A stretch of 64,000 nucleotides of DNA from Hypericum androsaemum. Taxonomy: Eukaryota > Streptophyta > Magnoliopsida > Malpighiales > Hypericaceae. Positions 1 through 11,737 of this stretch are shown here, in pieces. Below the pieces are notes generated by a model, which was not told the DNA's origin, did not search any database, and saw only the letters and a program-made list of their open reading frames with translations. A program made the translations under genes and the position numbers. The DNA is taken from the NCBI GenBank assembly GCA_963995505.1, contig OZ023183.1, forward strand, positions 21,634,671 to 21,698,670, in the 5' to 3' direction. How positions within the stretch are numbered: the stretch's first letter is position 1; every line of letters starts with the position of its first letter.

Positions 1-26
1 TCTTACATAATCACACTTGGAAACTA

Positions 27-1350
27 GTGGATCTACCTCCGGGTAGTAAACCACTAGGACATAAGTGGATCTTCAAAAAAAAGATGAAGCCTGATGGTAC
101 AGTGGATAAGTACAAGACAAGACTTGTAGTTAAAGGCTACAAGCAAACTGAGGGTATTGCTTATTTCGACACATATGCTCATGTCTCTAGAAAAAGTCTA
201 TTAGGTTAGTCATAGCCTTGGCGGCTTTGTTTAACCTAGAGATCCATCAAATGGATATGAAGACGGCCTTCCTTAATGAAGATTTGGAAGAGAGATTTAC
301 ATGTAACAACCCGAAGGGTTTGTGGTTCCAGGTAAAGAACATAAGGTGTGTAAACTTGTAAAATCCTTGTATGGACTAAAACAAGCACCTAAACAATGGC
401 ACAAAAAGTTTGATAGTGTAATGCTATCTAATGAATTTCAGATAAACCAATGTGATAAATGTGTCTACGTGAAAGGAGACGATAACGACTATGTGATAGT
501 ATGTCTCTAGATAGATGACATGTTGATCGTGGGTAATAATGATAATATCAAAATTACCAAGAGAATGTTATCGCAGAATTTTGACATGAAAGATTTGGGA
601 CAAGCTGATGTAATACTTGGGATGAAAATTACCAAGACTTCAGAAGGTTACGCACTTTCCCAAGGTCACTATGTCAAAAAGATACTTGACAAATTGGATA
701 AGGATAGCAATGTAATTACGAGAACTCCTATGGAAGTGGTGGCAAGTCTTTACAAGAATCGCGGAGAAAGTGTGCAACAACTAGATTATTCTAGAGTTAT
801 AGGCAGTCTAATGTACCTTATAGACTGTACTAGACCAGATATTGCAAACTCGGTAAATAGATTATCGAGATATACGAGTAATCCCAATGATGAACATTGG
901 AAAGCAATAGTTAGAGTCCTTAGATACCTAAGGTACACTACTAACTATGGATTACCCTATACGAGACATCCAGCAGTTCTGGAAGGGTATTCAGATGCAA
1001 AATGGATCTCGGACTCTAAGAAAATAAAATTTACGAGCGGATACATATTTACAATGGGAGGAGCAGCAGTTTCGTGGATCTAGCAGCTGAAGAGGCAGAT
1101 TGGCTCCGAAGTTTCTTGGAGGACATCCCGATGTGGTCAAAACCAGTGCCTCTCATTAGCGTGCACTGTGATAGTTAATCAGCTATTGGAAGAGTACAAA
1201 ATCATGTGTATAATGGAAAGTCTAGACACATATGTTGTAGACATAAATTCGTGAGAACGTTATTGAGAACGGGCGTGATATCTTTAGACTATGTAAAATC
1301 AAAAGAGAACATCGCAGATCCATTAACTAAAGGTCTAACGAGAGACTAAG
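27..1350 (+). pseudogene. copia reverse transcriptase and RNase H remnant
   Basis: Frames at 27-209, about 205-510 and 520-1083 together read as the RVT_2 domain. Visible marks are HKWIFKKKMKPDG near the start, LVKSLYGLKQAPKQWH at 352-402, and [10 protein letters not shown] from 511. There is a frameshift near 205. A TAG at 508-510 replaces the tyrosine of the catalytic YxDD box, leaving stop-IDD. The RNase H part (SDAKWISD about 995-1018) loses its middle: after AAVSWI comes a stop at 1081-1083 and the usual central segment is missing, with only the final IADPLTKGL-like tail near 1312-1338. Decay of a once coding pol gene is clear. The copia lineage was not determined. Confidence 0.9.
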
Positions 1351-1988
1351 TTGAGGTATCATCGAGGGGAATGGAATTAAAGCCCACAAAATGATCCAAA
1401 CCCATGATGGCAATCCAACCTGGATAGTAAACCCCGATCTGCAGGTTCAATGGGACAATCAAATTGTGAGGCTAGGGTCGAACAAAGTACTCATAAAATT
1501 GAGTTCCCTACCTATTCCTATGATGAAAGAGTGATAGACTTGTCCATGGGAAGGTTATGCTTTAAAATTTTAATGATCCTTATACTTCGAGTATATATAA
1601 GTGGGGTATGGCAGGGTACTCCTTATAAGAGATCACCTATATCGAATGTGAAGGGGCCGTTTCTATGAGATGAGTTAAGGGCTAAATCTCTAGAGCTTTC
1701 GATGAAGTTTCTAAAGCAGTCCAGGGCCAAAATGGACAACAACGAAAGAACCAAGTAGTAGTTTGAGAAGGAGTTGTGTGAGTACCTTTGTCTTGGTATA
1801 CATAAAATGCCGAACAGTTCAAGGCATCGCATCCACTGGTTGGCAAGTATATCCGAAGGTATTTCACTAAGGCTTAAAGGCTTTCAACTACCTTTCCTAA
1901 CGCAACAAATTCTCGCAGAACTCCAAGTTGCATGTAGCATTGGTAGGCTCATATCATATATAAGCCAATTTGTATTCACGTGGGGGAT

Positions 1989-2990
1989 TGTTAGAGAATT
2001 GGGTTTAATACCCTAGGAAGAGATGGCCCAATACAAGTGAGTGTATTGGGCATTGGGCCAAATATTTAATTAGAGGAAGAATCCTAATTAAATACAATAG
2101 CTAAGTGATTAGTGAGCAACTTTGAGCTAATTTAATTAGAGGTCACACCAATTAGATTTTGGGTGTTTGTGAGATCAATACGAAGCTCGTTGATAGAGCT
2201 TCGTAACGATATATGACACTTGCGAAATTCCAATTCTCAGGGTGAATAAAAATTGGCTTTAAAGGTGGTATGGCTGCGGGTTGCAGGATTGTGGGTTTGT
2301 GCGAATTGTTCCAGGGCCTTATCTTTTCAGAGCTGGGCTGGACCTGTTGAAGCGATTCTCGACCCAAAAATCTGTTGGACTTTCACTTGGACAAACCCAC
2401 ATTCTGGAACCTTCTCTTGCCAAATTTCATTTGAATTTAAAATTTGAATTTAAATTCATGACTATTAATTATGGGATTTTTGTGGGTTTTGTAACAGCCC
2501 ATTTAATGGGTGGGTTAATGGCCCTATTAATTCCGGATTTGAATGTTGGATGTCCTAGGTCCCCTATAAAAGGAGGCCTCCTCCTTTATTCCAAATCACC
2601 CCTAGCTCACACTCTTCCTTGAGCTCTCTACTTCTCCCCCTCTAGATCATAGCATTCTTCTCTTGCATAAAAGAGTCAGAGTTGTACACCACCAAAGGTT
2701 CGAAATGTGTGCTATAGTGCTCCCTATAGCACTCGTGATTGGGCATTGTACCTTGGGAGCTCTATTACTCACGGATGCCTGAAGCATATAGGCGGGTAAT
2801 AAGAGTTTAAGGGAACACGGTTAAACTGTGGTCTCATCCAGGATTGCATCCGAAGTCCTAACTTGAAGATGACGTTCTTACACACTTAGCCCGAAGTGTG
2901 ATTGTGAGCATACTCTTGCCCTCCTCTTTATTCTATATTTGCGATTTATATATATGTACAAACCATATTCTTACTAATATTTGTCCAACA
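1989..2990 (+). repeat. 3' LTR of the copia element
   Basis: This LTR of 1002 bp starts TGTTAG directly after a G-rich polypurine tract and ends CCAACA. A TATA box, CTATAAAAGG, lies at about 2564-2573 and is followed by a pyrimidine-rich leader, as expected for the U3/R boundary. The partner 5' LTR is outside the window, so the ends rest on the TG...CA termini and the PPT alone. Confidence 0.8.
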
Positions 2991-4771
2991 GTTTGTTGAT
3001 TGGTAAGGCAAAAGCATTGTATTGGTCATGGTCTTTGGGCAATGAAGATGCTGATTGGGATGAGTTCATCGACGCATTGTGTAGGTGCTTTGATAACGAA
3101 GAACACGTGGATATTGAAATGGTTGTGGAAAGTGTGAGTGAAAAGGGTGCTCTTGAGAATTCTATGGAAATGAATTCTGTGGACACTTCTTTTGTTCATG
3201 TGGTTACGTTGCAACAATCTCTTTCAAACACGGAGACCAAACCAGTGGCTAAGGTGGTAGGAGTTGCTGGGAATATGCAATTGGGAACTGATAAGAGTAT
3301 GGTTGAGTTGATTGAAGAATTAGAGAAAGAGTCTAGACTTGTTAAAAGGTGTGATGACATCAAAGCTGTTCCTACCACATCTGTTGAAAATAATGACTTG
3401 ATTGGGAGAATGATTTTTGTATATGATCCAGAAAAATTGGCTAAAAGAATTGCCAAACTATCTGCGGGTGTTGATGCAAACGAGGCTCAGTTATATGCCG
3501 AGGATATTAACCTGTCAACTGATGGATTATTACATAGTTTGAAGGAAGCGATCAGTCTCAAAGATCAGGTAAATATCGACGAGGAGGTAATTGATATTAA
3601 CGATGAAGATGAACGCTATGTTGTGAATGACGCATACCATTTTGTTTGGGTGAAAGTTCCAATTACTTAGGTGACAGGAAGAGAAATTCCTGAAAGTGTA
3701 AGTTATAGCTTTGAAAGAAGTTTGCTTGCCCTTTCCAATGAGAAGCATATTGTCCCAAGTCATGCGGTACATTTGATCAAGAACTGAAATCTTCAATTGC
3801 TGACAGACTCTTGTTTAGAAGGAAAATTCACAAGTAATGATGGAATAGAGTCGGTGCAGTTACCAAATCCAAAGTCACTATTGGTTGGTTTAAGTCCTCT
3901 TCTGAAGGAACTCGAGGTGTCTTCCCGTAAGTTGATGAGTTTACCAAACAGTTTTGCAGCTATACATTTTTGAACAATTGACAAAATTTGATTGAGATTA
4001 TATTTGACCACTATTCTTGAGATATTGGAGAAGCTTGGTTATAAGGATGGCAAGAGTGTTGCTACGGAGCACTTATTCCAAATGTGGACGAATCAGATTC
4101 ATGGAATATTAAATTCAAAGAAGAAAGGAGTAGTTGGTTTCCAACATGAAGAAGAAATGAGTGCTGCTACTACGCTTTTGCCTTGGTGTGGTGATTTTAT
4201 TGATATGGACGTATGCGGGCAGTACATATATGTCTGATTGGGAAAATCAAAATTAGACATCATTAAGAAGGGGAATTCTTCTAGTGAAAAGCAAGCTGGA
4301 ATAATTGATGGCTCCTTAATGATACAAGGATGGTTTTAGGAGGAATTTAATGTCTTGAAAGCTGTCAACTTATTTACAGCAATCTTGGGAGATCTTTTAA
4401 AGTATAATGAGTTGCCTTAGAAGCTGTCACATGCCGGTGTCAGTTATGGTTATAAGGGCACAATACAGGCGCTAACTGTTGCTCTTCGAACTTAGTCCCA
4501 GATTGGTATCAAGCTGAAACTTAATACCAAGTACAAGGGTTGCATAACAGAGGAGTAGGGTTGCATAACAGAGGAGTTGCTGAAATTTGAGAATAAAATG
4601 AGGTTGGTTGCAAGAGCTTATAGCCGTGACGACAACCTATTCAAATCTGAAAAGAATTCAGATTTTGTATCACTATATGGGTTGTACATTGAAGATGAGG
4701 ATACATTGAAGATGATGCTGGAGATTACTCAAGTCGCTGATGCACAAGGAACATCAAAATCGGAACACTGA
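2991..4771 (+). pseudogene. Decayed long coding frame, gag-like at its start
   Basis: One reading frame can be followed for about 1.78 kb without any frameshift but with about nine in-frame stops (for example 3668-3670 TAG, 3784 TGA, 4235-4237 TGA, several TAGs between 4337 and 4560). The open pieces are 2991-3670, 3671-3786, 3992-4237 and 4577-4771. The start contains KALYWSWSLGNEDADWDEF, which resembles the W...W..F pattern of Ty3/gypsy gag proteins. The rest is acidic, lysine-rich and helical-looking, and I do not recognise it. The copia LTR inserted at its left edge. A 20-bp direct duplication sits at about 4540-4580. It may be an old retroelement or a host pseudogene. Confidence 0.5.
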
Positions 4772-5205
4772 ACTCGCCCATGTACCCTAGCTTCTTGTGG
4801 AATTGCAGCTGAATTCCGAACGCACCTTGCAGACGAATCACGTGCTATGATCTGCTGACCTCTTTGATCAGCAAGATTGACATCATTTGCACGCAATTGT
4901 TCAATGCTGTCAACCACTATGTACCTCAATGCATCACAGGATATCCACAATTCATGGCTGCAACCTTCAAGCTGTTGCAAACTGGTGTAACTTGTTTCCT
5001 TCCACTTTGACTTCAGACTTTCGAGCAACAATGACAATATACTTTGCAAATCAGCCATCATGTCTCTGCCTTTCGAGTGCAGAATTTGCAACTTCCTGCT
5101 TCTCATTCGCAAGTTCACAAAAGGAATCTAATTCTTGCTGCCAGAATAGTGTAACTTGGAGACAATAAATCTGTTCTTCAAGCCTCCTAGATCAAAGAAT
5201 TGAAT
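4729..5205 (-). pseudogene. Unidentified reverse-strand coding-like fragment
   Basis: The minus strand is open for 129 codons at 5118-4729. A second minus frame at about 5190-5070 reads LEEQIYCLQVTLFWQQEL followed by a charged coiled-coil-like stretch. The two frames look like one coding segment broken by a frameshift. It overlaps the tail of the plus-strand pseudogene, so at most one of the two may be meaningful at 4729-4771. No family was recognised. Confidence 0.3.
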
Positions 5206-5419
5206 TATAATATGTCATGTAAACCGCCTCAATAGGAGTATATATAGGCGTAGAGAGAACTGTCGGGATCATTTAGATATTTTGTCAACATTCTATTGAA
5301 ACTTATCGTTTCTTCCTCTTTCTCTGTATTCTTCTTCTCTTCTCTCTTCCCCAACTTTTCCCCAATTTCTACCAAATTAGGGTTCCTAATCTCAATCCCT
5401 TAATTAAGGACATTACATC
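5206..5419. other. AT-rich intergenic stretch
   Basis: Low-complexity, pyrimidine-rich sequence (TTCTTCCTC and TTCTCTTC runs around 5310-5350). No gene, RNA or repeat boundary was recognised beyond its position just left of an inverted-repeat unit. Confidence 0.4.
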
Positions 5420-6169
5420 TTCCCTATTGACCCAACACCCACAACCATCGTCTCCACTTCAAATAAAAAATGCTTGAACTTCAATTAAAAATTTCAACTG
5501 CAAACAACAAATTAAAAGCTTCAACTTCAATTAAAATCACATTCAAACAGCAAATTAAAAGCTTCACTTCAATTAAAATAAAATTGGTGCAAATTCAACT
5601 CCAAAATCCACCAACCGCTGCATCCACCAAAAACCTAAACCTAATCCTAATCATCTTCTTCCTCGTACACCTTCCTTCTCCACCAAGAATCCAAAACCAA
5701 AACATGAGCTAAACCGAGCAAGTGAACCAAAACATTGTGAAGGCGGAGACGAAGGCGAGGAGGTCGGCGTAGGCGCCGTCGAAGCGGAGGGTCTTCTCCT
5801 GGGGGAAGCGGAAGCGGAGCGACTCCGAGACCACCGTGGCGGCGCCGTCAGAGAAGTACCGGTCCGAAATCCACGTGGTGTTTTAGCTGATCAGAAATCC
5901 AGGTATGTTTTCCATTCGTCGTCGTTGCTGGCTTCGACGCCGTATCCTCTGCAGTGTCATCGTCACTTAGATCTAAATCCCTAATTCGTAGATTCAATTT
6001 TTGTTTCGTTCTTTTGATTGACGATGGTGTTGACGGTGATGCCACCGTTGAAGGAGATGGCGATGCCGGAGGTGTAGCTGGTGAGATCCCAAGCCAGTTC
6101 CCACCGTTAAAGCATTTTTTGTTTGAAGTGGAGACGATGGTTGAAGGTTGGTGTTGGGTCAATGGGGAA
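5420..6169. repeat. Inverted-repeat unit with a GC-rich core
   Basis: 5420-5475 and 6110-6169 are inverted copies of about 56-60 bp (left TTCCCTATTGACCCAACACC; the right arm reads the same on the minus strand with a small insertion). Between them lies a GC-rich island at 5733-5880 whose minus strand is open for about 57 codons (WISDRYFSDGAATVVSES...), unlike the AT-rich surroundings. The 6225-6300 stretch to the right resembles the inner part of the long-TIR elements found at 11738, 23259 and 25345. This is likely a decayed, gene-fragment-carrying DNA transposon, but full ends and a target duplication were not found. Confidence 0.45.
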
Positions 6170-6309
6170 GATGGAGGTCAGGGAAGACGGAAGGGGTGAG
6201 AGAAATTTTTTATTTTTTCTAGGAGTATTTTTGTCATTTTCATGATAAAAAATAAAAAAATGATCGCTGTCGTCGGCGAGAGGCCTGATAGTATAATAAA
6301 ATCAAACTA

Positions 6310-7025
6310 TAAAAATTTTTTAATCGATTTCTGAATGAATGAGAAACAAATATGCCAAACACAAAGGGCATAACAATAATTATCCCAATTTTTTATGATC
6401 CTTATACCTTTTTAAAAAATTAAAAATAAAAACAAGCCACTGTCTTCTTCCCTGCGAATCCCCACACATCTTCTCTCTCAATCAATTAAAATAAAGTAAC
6501 TTCCAATCAATGAAATCCAAGGTGAAAACTGCAATAACCCACAAGTTAAAATCATCAAACATGAGCACCACTGCCATCAAACTCCTTGAATAGCCGGACG
6601 AAACGGCGGAGCCCGGCGTCGTCGATAGTGCGCTGAAGAGGATATGTATGTGTATAAAGCTCAAAAAAGAAGCTGGCACCAGGCTCACGAGTAGAAGTAG
6701 CATCCTAAGTTGTGATTAAAAAACTACCGATATTAGCTGAGGTCCTTGTGTAAGCTTGAAGATCTCGGAATGACCTTGGAAATCTCGGAGTAGGTGGTGA
6801 GGTTCTTGTGTAAGCTTGCACTTCTTGATGATTCCTGGTCGCCCATTCCTGGATCTTTGGTCACCAGAATACCAAACTTCAGATTTGGATTTCTAAGTTA
6901 CGAGATCTGAACTTCGGAACCGCGTAAATACTTTATGGGTTTCTCATGAAGAAGACGACCGGCGATATCCTAAGAAGATGCTGCGATTGTTGGTTTTTGA
7001 TTTTGGATTTGGATGCTGCGATTAG
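6310..7025. other. Intergenic DNA with one coding-like island
   Basis: Mostly AT-rich. The minus strand at about 6645-6560 is GC-rich and open, reading DDAGLRRFVRLFKEFDG, which looks like an exon fragment of an unrecognised gene. No start, splice sites or flanking exons are evident. The right edge (7008-7025) is the insertion site of the LINE poly-A tail. Confidence 0.3.
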
Positions 7026-7063
7026 TTTTTTTTTGAGAAAAAACCTCGTAGTATTAAAACGAC

Positions 7064-8254
7064 CTAGGTCGGAAAGTCAGAATACAAAAGAGCATCAAGC
7101 TCAAGTGGATGGATGCTAAGCCAGTCCTCAGGTAAAGTACCAAGTCTACAATTCTTGCAAACCCAATCAGCAACATGATTTTGCAGACGGCTAATAAGGT
7201 TAAGAGTACAAAGCGGGAGCAAGCATAAATCTTCTCGGAGATCCAGGATTAGCGTCTCGAGTTGCCAAGGGACGTGAGGGTGAGGTTCCGTCAAGAAGAT
7301 GTATGCTAGCCGACAATCAGTAACGATCGTCGTTGCCACTTGATCAAAGCGAAGTTGGATAAGCCTGATAGTAGCTTGAAGGGCAAGAATTTCAGCTTCT
7401 AGTGGAGAGGAAGCTGCTATTCGCGAAGCCTGACCTTCAAGAAGAAGGCCATTCGAGTTTCTAACAACCGATGCAATACCCGAGGAAGATGAATCTTCGA
7501 ACCAGGATGCATTATAGTTGAACTTCAAGGTTCCGAGGTCCGGAGCAGTCCAAGAAGTTGTAGTAGAGGTGAGACCCAAAGCGACGTGCCTTATAGAACC
7601 TAAGTTCTGCAAAGTTTCATCACAAAAGTAAGAGGCTTGAATAACAATACCTCGAGGATCAGGTTCAAGATCATCAAAAATAAACTTGTTCCTAGATAAC
7701 CAAATAGACCAACACATATGCACAGCAAAAGACAACATTCTCCCATTCGAAGCTGAGGGAGAAACATCAAACAAAGCATTCAACCAACCTGTAAAACTGA
7801 AATGCACAAAGGGATCGAACAAAAGGCCAAAGGGGCTGCCAAACCAAGCCGCCCGGACATAAGAGCATTCAAACAGGAGATGTTCGACAGATTCATCCGC
7901 CAAACAACAAAGTTTGCAAAGTGGAGAAGGATTTAAGTTTCTCCAGTGCAAATTCGCTGCTGTTGGAAGACAATTTTGAGCAGCTCTCCAAACAAAATGT
8001 AAGACCTTTGGTTGAGCAGCCACCAACCACAACTTACGCCAAAAACCTGCACCAACAAGAGAGAAGTTAGGATTAGTGGCAGCTACAGGGACACGAAGAT
8101 CAGCCTGAGCTTTAAAAATCTGATAGCTTTTTTTAACAGTAAAAGAGCCGTCAGTAGAATGGTGCCATATAGCTTTATCAGGAGTTCCTGCACGACAAAC
8201 TAGGATCTTACTAATTGCAGTTCGCTCCTCTGGGGAGAACAGATCAAGCAACAA
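7064..8254 (-). pseudogene. LINE zinc-finger region and RNase H (ORF2 end)
   Basis: The frame is in phase with the RT part and separated from it only by the TGA at 8264. The first half is the zf-RVT region (GSFTVKKSYQIF, LPTAANLHWRN, CKLCCLADESVEHLLFEC). The second half is a plant-type RNase H (LKFNYNASW, LEAEILALQ, TDCRLAYIFL, NHVADWVCKN). The ORF ends just inside the 3' UTR at 7064. This tail is usual in plant L1 elements of this clade. Confidence 0.9.
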
Positions 8255-8263
8255 ATCAGTTTT

Positions 8264-10609
8264 TCAACTACCAGTTGACAAACAGATTAGATCAGCAACC
8301 GAGGAAATATCCCAAGGAACCACTCCCCTGGGACTTGGTTTAAACCCGGGCACTCCTGGAATCCACTGATCATTCCAAATACTAGTGGTAAGACCATTAC
8401 CAATCCTTACCAAGATATCATCCTTAATAGCAGCTTGTCTAGCAAGAAGGCTGTTCCAAACCCAAGATGGTCTAGAGCCCTTACTGGCACTCAGTAACTC
8501 ACCACTAGGAAAGTACAGACCCTTCAAAACCCTGAAGCAAATAGAATCCTGATTGGAATGGAGTCTCCAAACCTGTTTGGCAAGCAAAACAGTATTGAAG
8601 ACCTTTAGGTCCTTAAAACCTAAACTGCCAGAATTTTTAGAAACAGAAAGCTTGCTCCAACTACGCCAATGTACTTTATTCACACTAACATCACCTGACC
8701 ACCAAAACCTAGAAATCAAACCATTAAGCTTAGTGATAAAAGTAGAGGAAAACATCAAGCATTGCATAGTGTAGCACGGTATAGCTGAAAGAACAGCCTT
8801 AATAAGTACTTCCCTTCCTGCAGTGGAAAGGAGCTTCTGTTTCCAACTCGTAGTTCTGCTAATCATCCTTTCCAAGATGAAGTTCAAGGCGTCTCTTTTG
8901 GATCTACCCCAGAAGGATGGTAAACCCAAGTACTTATCATCCACTTTCATTAGCTTCATCTCCAAAATCTCTGAAATTGCCTGCATGTTGGGAGCACTCT
9001 CCCATTTGGCAAAATAAATACTTGATTTATCAAAATTTATCTCCTGAACAGAAGCGTTAGAAAACTTCACAAGCAGCTCTTTAAGCTTAGTAGCTTCACG
9101 GACACTGGCTTTACCAAACAGCAATGTATCATCAGCAAAAAGAATATGGGTAAGAGAGGGACAATGCCTGTTAAAAGTAAACCCTTCAATCTCCCCCACA
9201 TTCTTAGCCTGAGTGACAAAATGAGCAAATGCGTCAGAGATAAAAAGGAACAAGAAAGGTGAAAGGGGATCACCTTGTCTTATACCACGATAAGAGGGGA
9301 ACCAAGGTAGGGGTTGACCATTGAATAGAACACTATAAGAAGTAGAAGTAATGCAGCTCATAATCCACTTCTCAGGAAAACCAAGTCGTCTCATGACCGA
9401 CTCCAAAAATTTCCAATTGACCAAATCATAAGCTTTTTTCAAATCAAGTTTTATGGCCATAGAATTATCTTTCTTCCTAGCGGCAGTGCGGAGGCAATGA
9501 AAAGCCTCATGGGCAATGATCACATTGTCCTGGATAGACCTACCTTTGACAAATGCACCCTGACATTCGGACATTAAAGAAACCATGCAAGGCCTAAGTC
9601 TATTCGCAAGGACTTTGGAATACACTTTGTAAGCAAAATTACACAAACCAATAGGCCTAAAACCATGAATGGTGCAAGGATTAGGAATCTTCGGGATAAG
9701 AGCAATAAAGGTCCTATTAAGTTCATTTGGAACACAACCCGATTCAAAAAGATTATGAACAAGAGCAATTAAATCAGAAGAAGTGATGTTCCAAAATTTC
9801 TGGTAGAAGATACCGGAGAACCCGTCAGGGCCAGGACTCTTTGTACCACCCATCTAAAAAACAGCAGTCTTTATTTCATCGACTGAAATAGGGCTAATTA
9901 AATCAGCCGCCATGGAAGGAGTAACAAGCCTAGGAATGCACTGAGTGACCAACTCGGAGTTCGCAGTCGGACAGTCAGAATAAAGATTCTTAAAATGGTG
10001 AAACACATGAGCTTGCAAGACACTTTCATCATCAATCCAATCACCATTTTCCAACTGTAATTTGACAAGTTGATTTACCTGCGTTCTCTGAGTAGCAGAA
10101 GTATGAAAAAAAGTCGTGTTCTTATCCCCCCAATTGAGCCACGCCACTCTCGATCTCTGTTTCCAGAAAATCTCTTCCTTCATCATCAGCTCGCCTAACT
10201 CCTTTTTAATAACAGCTTCGTCCGCATGAAAGGAAACAGACCGAGACGAAACTTGAAGGATCTGCAAGTCAGAAGTCAAGCAAGCAATCCTAGACACCCT
10301 ATTTTCATTCTTATTCTTACTCCAAGTAATCAAATCATCAGTACAATGCATGATTTTCTTTTTGAAAATAACAGGAGGAGGGCCCGAAACAGGATTATGC
10401 CAGGCGTGATCAATAATGTCCCTACAACCAGGTTCTCTTAACCAAAACTCTTCAAAACGGAATGGTCTACGTCTGATCCTAGAGAAATCAACACTCAAGA
10501 AGAGGTAACAGTGATCAGAACCCCAGAACGGGCCGTGAAGAAGCTGAGCTTTAGGAAAAAGAAGCCTCCAATTAGCATTAGCAAGAGACCTATCCAATCT
10601 TTGAAGCAC
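8264..10609 (-). pseudogene. LINE reverse transcriptase (ORF2 middle)
   Basis: From 10609 the frame carries the end of the endonuclease and a linker up to a TAG at about 9854. The RT domain then follows in the same frame: KSPGPDGF, the LDLKKAYD block, GIRQGDPLSPFLF and the catalytic FADDTLLF near 9130. A TGA at 8264 interrupts the frame before the zinc-finger region. Both stops fit single transitions (the TAG sits where related proteins usually have Gln; the TGA could be a former Trp or Arg codon). The domain itself looks intact. Confidence 0.93.
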
Positions 10610-11175
10610 CCCTGCTTGAGATTAGACCAAGTGAAGATGTTACCTTTGAAACCAAGATCAATCAAATGACCCTGCTGGATAAACTCAAGGAGCAAGGACA
10701 TTTGCCAAAGCTCAGGAGGACGGCCTCCCAACCTCTCCGAAGTGCGAGCAACCAAATTCAAATCTCCGATGCATAACCAGGCGTCAGTGGAGGGCTTGCA
10801 AAAAGATAAGAAATCCACCCAAAACCTTTTCTTTCTAGCTGAGTTTGGTTCACCATAAACAAAAGTGGAAAACCAAACTTTGGAATTTTTAAACTCAGTG
10901 CACCGGGTATCAAAATAGTTCTTGGAACTATGAATAATATCAATACGAACATCATCGGACCACCATAAAGCAAGACCACCCGACCGACCAACCGGATCAA
11001 CATACATATAATTAGGAAATTTACAACTACGGCGAAGTTTCTCCATTTTTTGTCTTTTCTGCTTAGTTTCCATAAGAAACACAATCGAAGGAGAAAACCT
11101 CCTAATAAGGCCTCGAAGAACCTGAATTGTCAGAGGTCGACCCAAACCTCTGCAATTCCAAGCCAAACAACTCAT
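10495..11175 (-). pseudogene. LINE endonuclease domain (ORF2 start)
   Basis: The frame opens MSCLAWNCRGLGRP, the usual start of plant L1 ORF2. It continues with LMETKQ, GDLNLVARTSERLGG and FTWSN motifs of the exonuclease-endonuclease-phosphatase fold that nicks target DNA. Reading runs into the wrong frame after the LKQG residues at about 10615. The SDH motif of the domain then appears in the next frame (GSDHCYLF), so a one-base indel in a G-run at about 10608-10616 broke the gene. Confidence 0.9.
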
Positions 11176-11220
11176 TGGAGCTCGGGTGACAGTGTGCCTG
11201 TCACCTGCAGCGAAGTGGGA

Positions 11221-11658
11221 TCAGAAGTACCTGCCAGGGACACCAGCCTCACATTTAAAGGGGATACACTCAACCACTCTATCACTCAGAAGTGTCTGTG
11301 AAGAAGAGAAAGGAGAGCATACCTGAGGCCGAGTCGACGGGGGACTCGGAATCACTTGACTCACTTCCGGAGTGGAGAAAAACATCGAGGAACCTACCAC
11401 TCTGTCGGTGTCTAAAAACCTAACCTCAGCAACACTCACAGGAGACTTGAACTCATCGACCCTCAGAATTGTCTGGGAAGAAAGGATAGGAGAGCGTAGC
11501 TGAGGCCGAATGACCGTGAGATTCGGCGTGGCCTCCACTGTCTCGGCACACACCGGAGAAACTGACACTCTGAGTTTTGTTTTTTTTTGGGATCGGAAGA
11601 TGCCATTCTTGCCGGAGTTGTTTTGGTATTTTTTTATTGTAAAGGTATAAATGTCCAA
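11221..11658 (-). pseudogene. Possible LINE ORF1 C-terminal remnant
   Basis: A 145-codon minus frame lies directly upstream of the endonuclease ORF. It is proline- and serine-rich and contains two related blocks, RPQLRSPILSSQT and RPQVCSPFSSSQT. Position and composition fit the tail of a LINE ORF1, but the diagnostic DUF4283 and zinc-knuckle parts are absent, so the copy may be truncated at the 5' end. It could also be a non-coding leader. Confidence 0.35.
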
Positions 11659-11737
11659 AATAGAATTATGTTGATTGATAACGTCGAGAGATTTGAAAGT
11701 TGCATTTTGGCAAATTTGAAGGACAGTAAAGACTAAA

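Larger units (their letters stand above)
1..2990 (+). mobile_element. Ty1/copia retrotransposon, 3' part with complete 3' LTR
   Basis: The left side is cut by the window. Reverse transcriptase and RNase H pieces occupy 27-1350, a 3' untranslated stretch follows to 1980, a purine-rich tract (GTGGGGGA, about 1980-1987) precedes the LTR, and the LTR runs 1989-2990 from TGTTAG to CCAACA. The base order (RT, RNase H, PPT, LTR) and the QWHKKFD and [18 protein letters not shown] residues are classic copia. The element carries frameshifts and stops and cannot be active. The first five bases after it (GTTTG, 2991-2995) should be the target duplication, but the other copy lies outside the window. Confidence 0.9.
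7026..11650 (-). mobile_element. L1-type LINE, nearly full-length ORF2
   Basis: Read on the minus strand the order is ORF1 tail (about 11658-11221), apurinic endonuclease (11175-10495), linker and RT (10609-8264), zinc-finger region and RNase H (8254-7064), and a short 3' UTR ending in an A-tract (T9 on the plus strand at 7026-7034). Only three disabling changes are evident in ORF2: a one-base frameshift at about 10608-10616, a TAG at about 9854 and a TGA at 8264. A related 3' end fragment lies at 49760-50127, so the family has moved more than once here. The exact 5' end and target duplication were not resolved. Confidence 0.92.
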
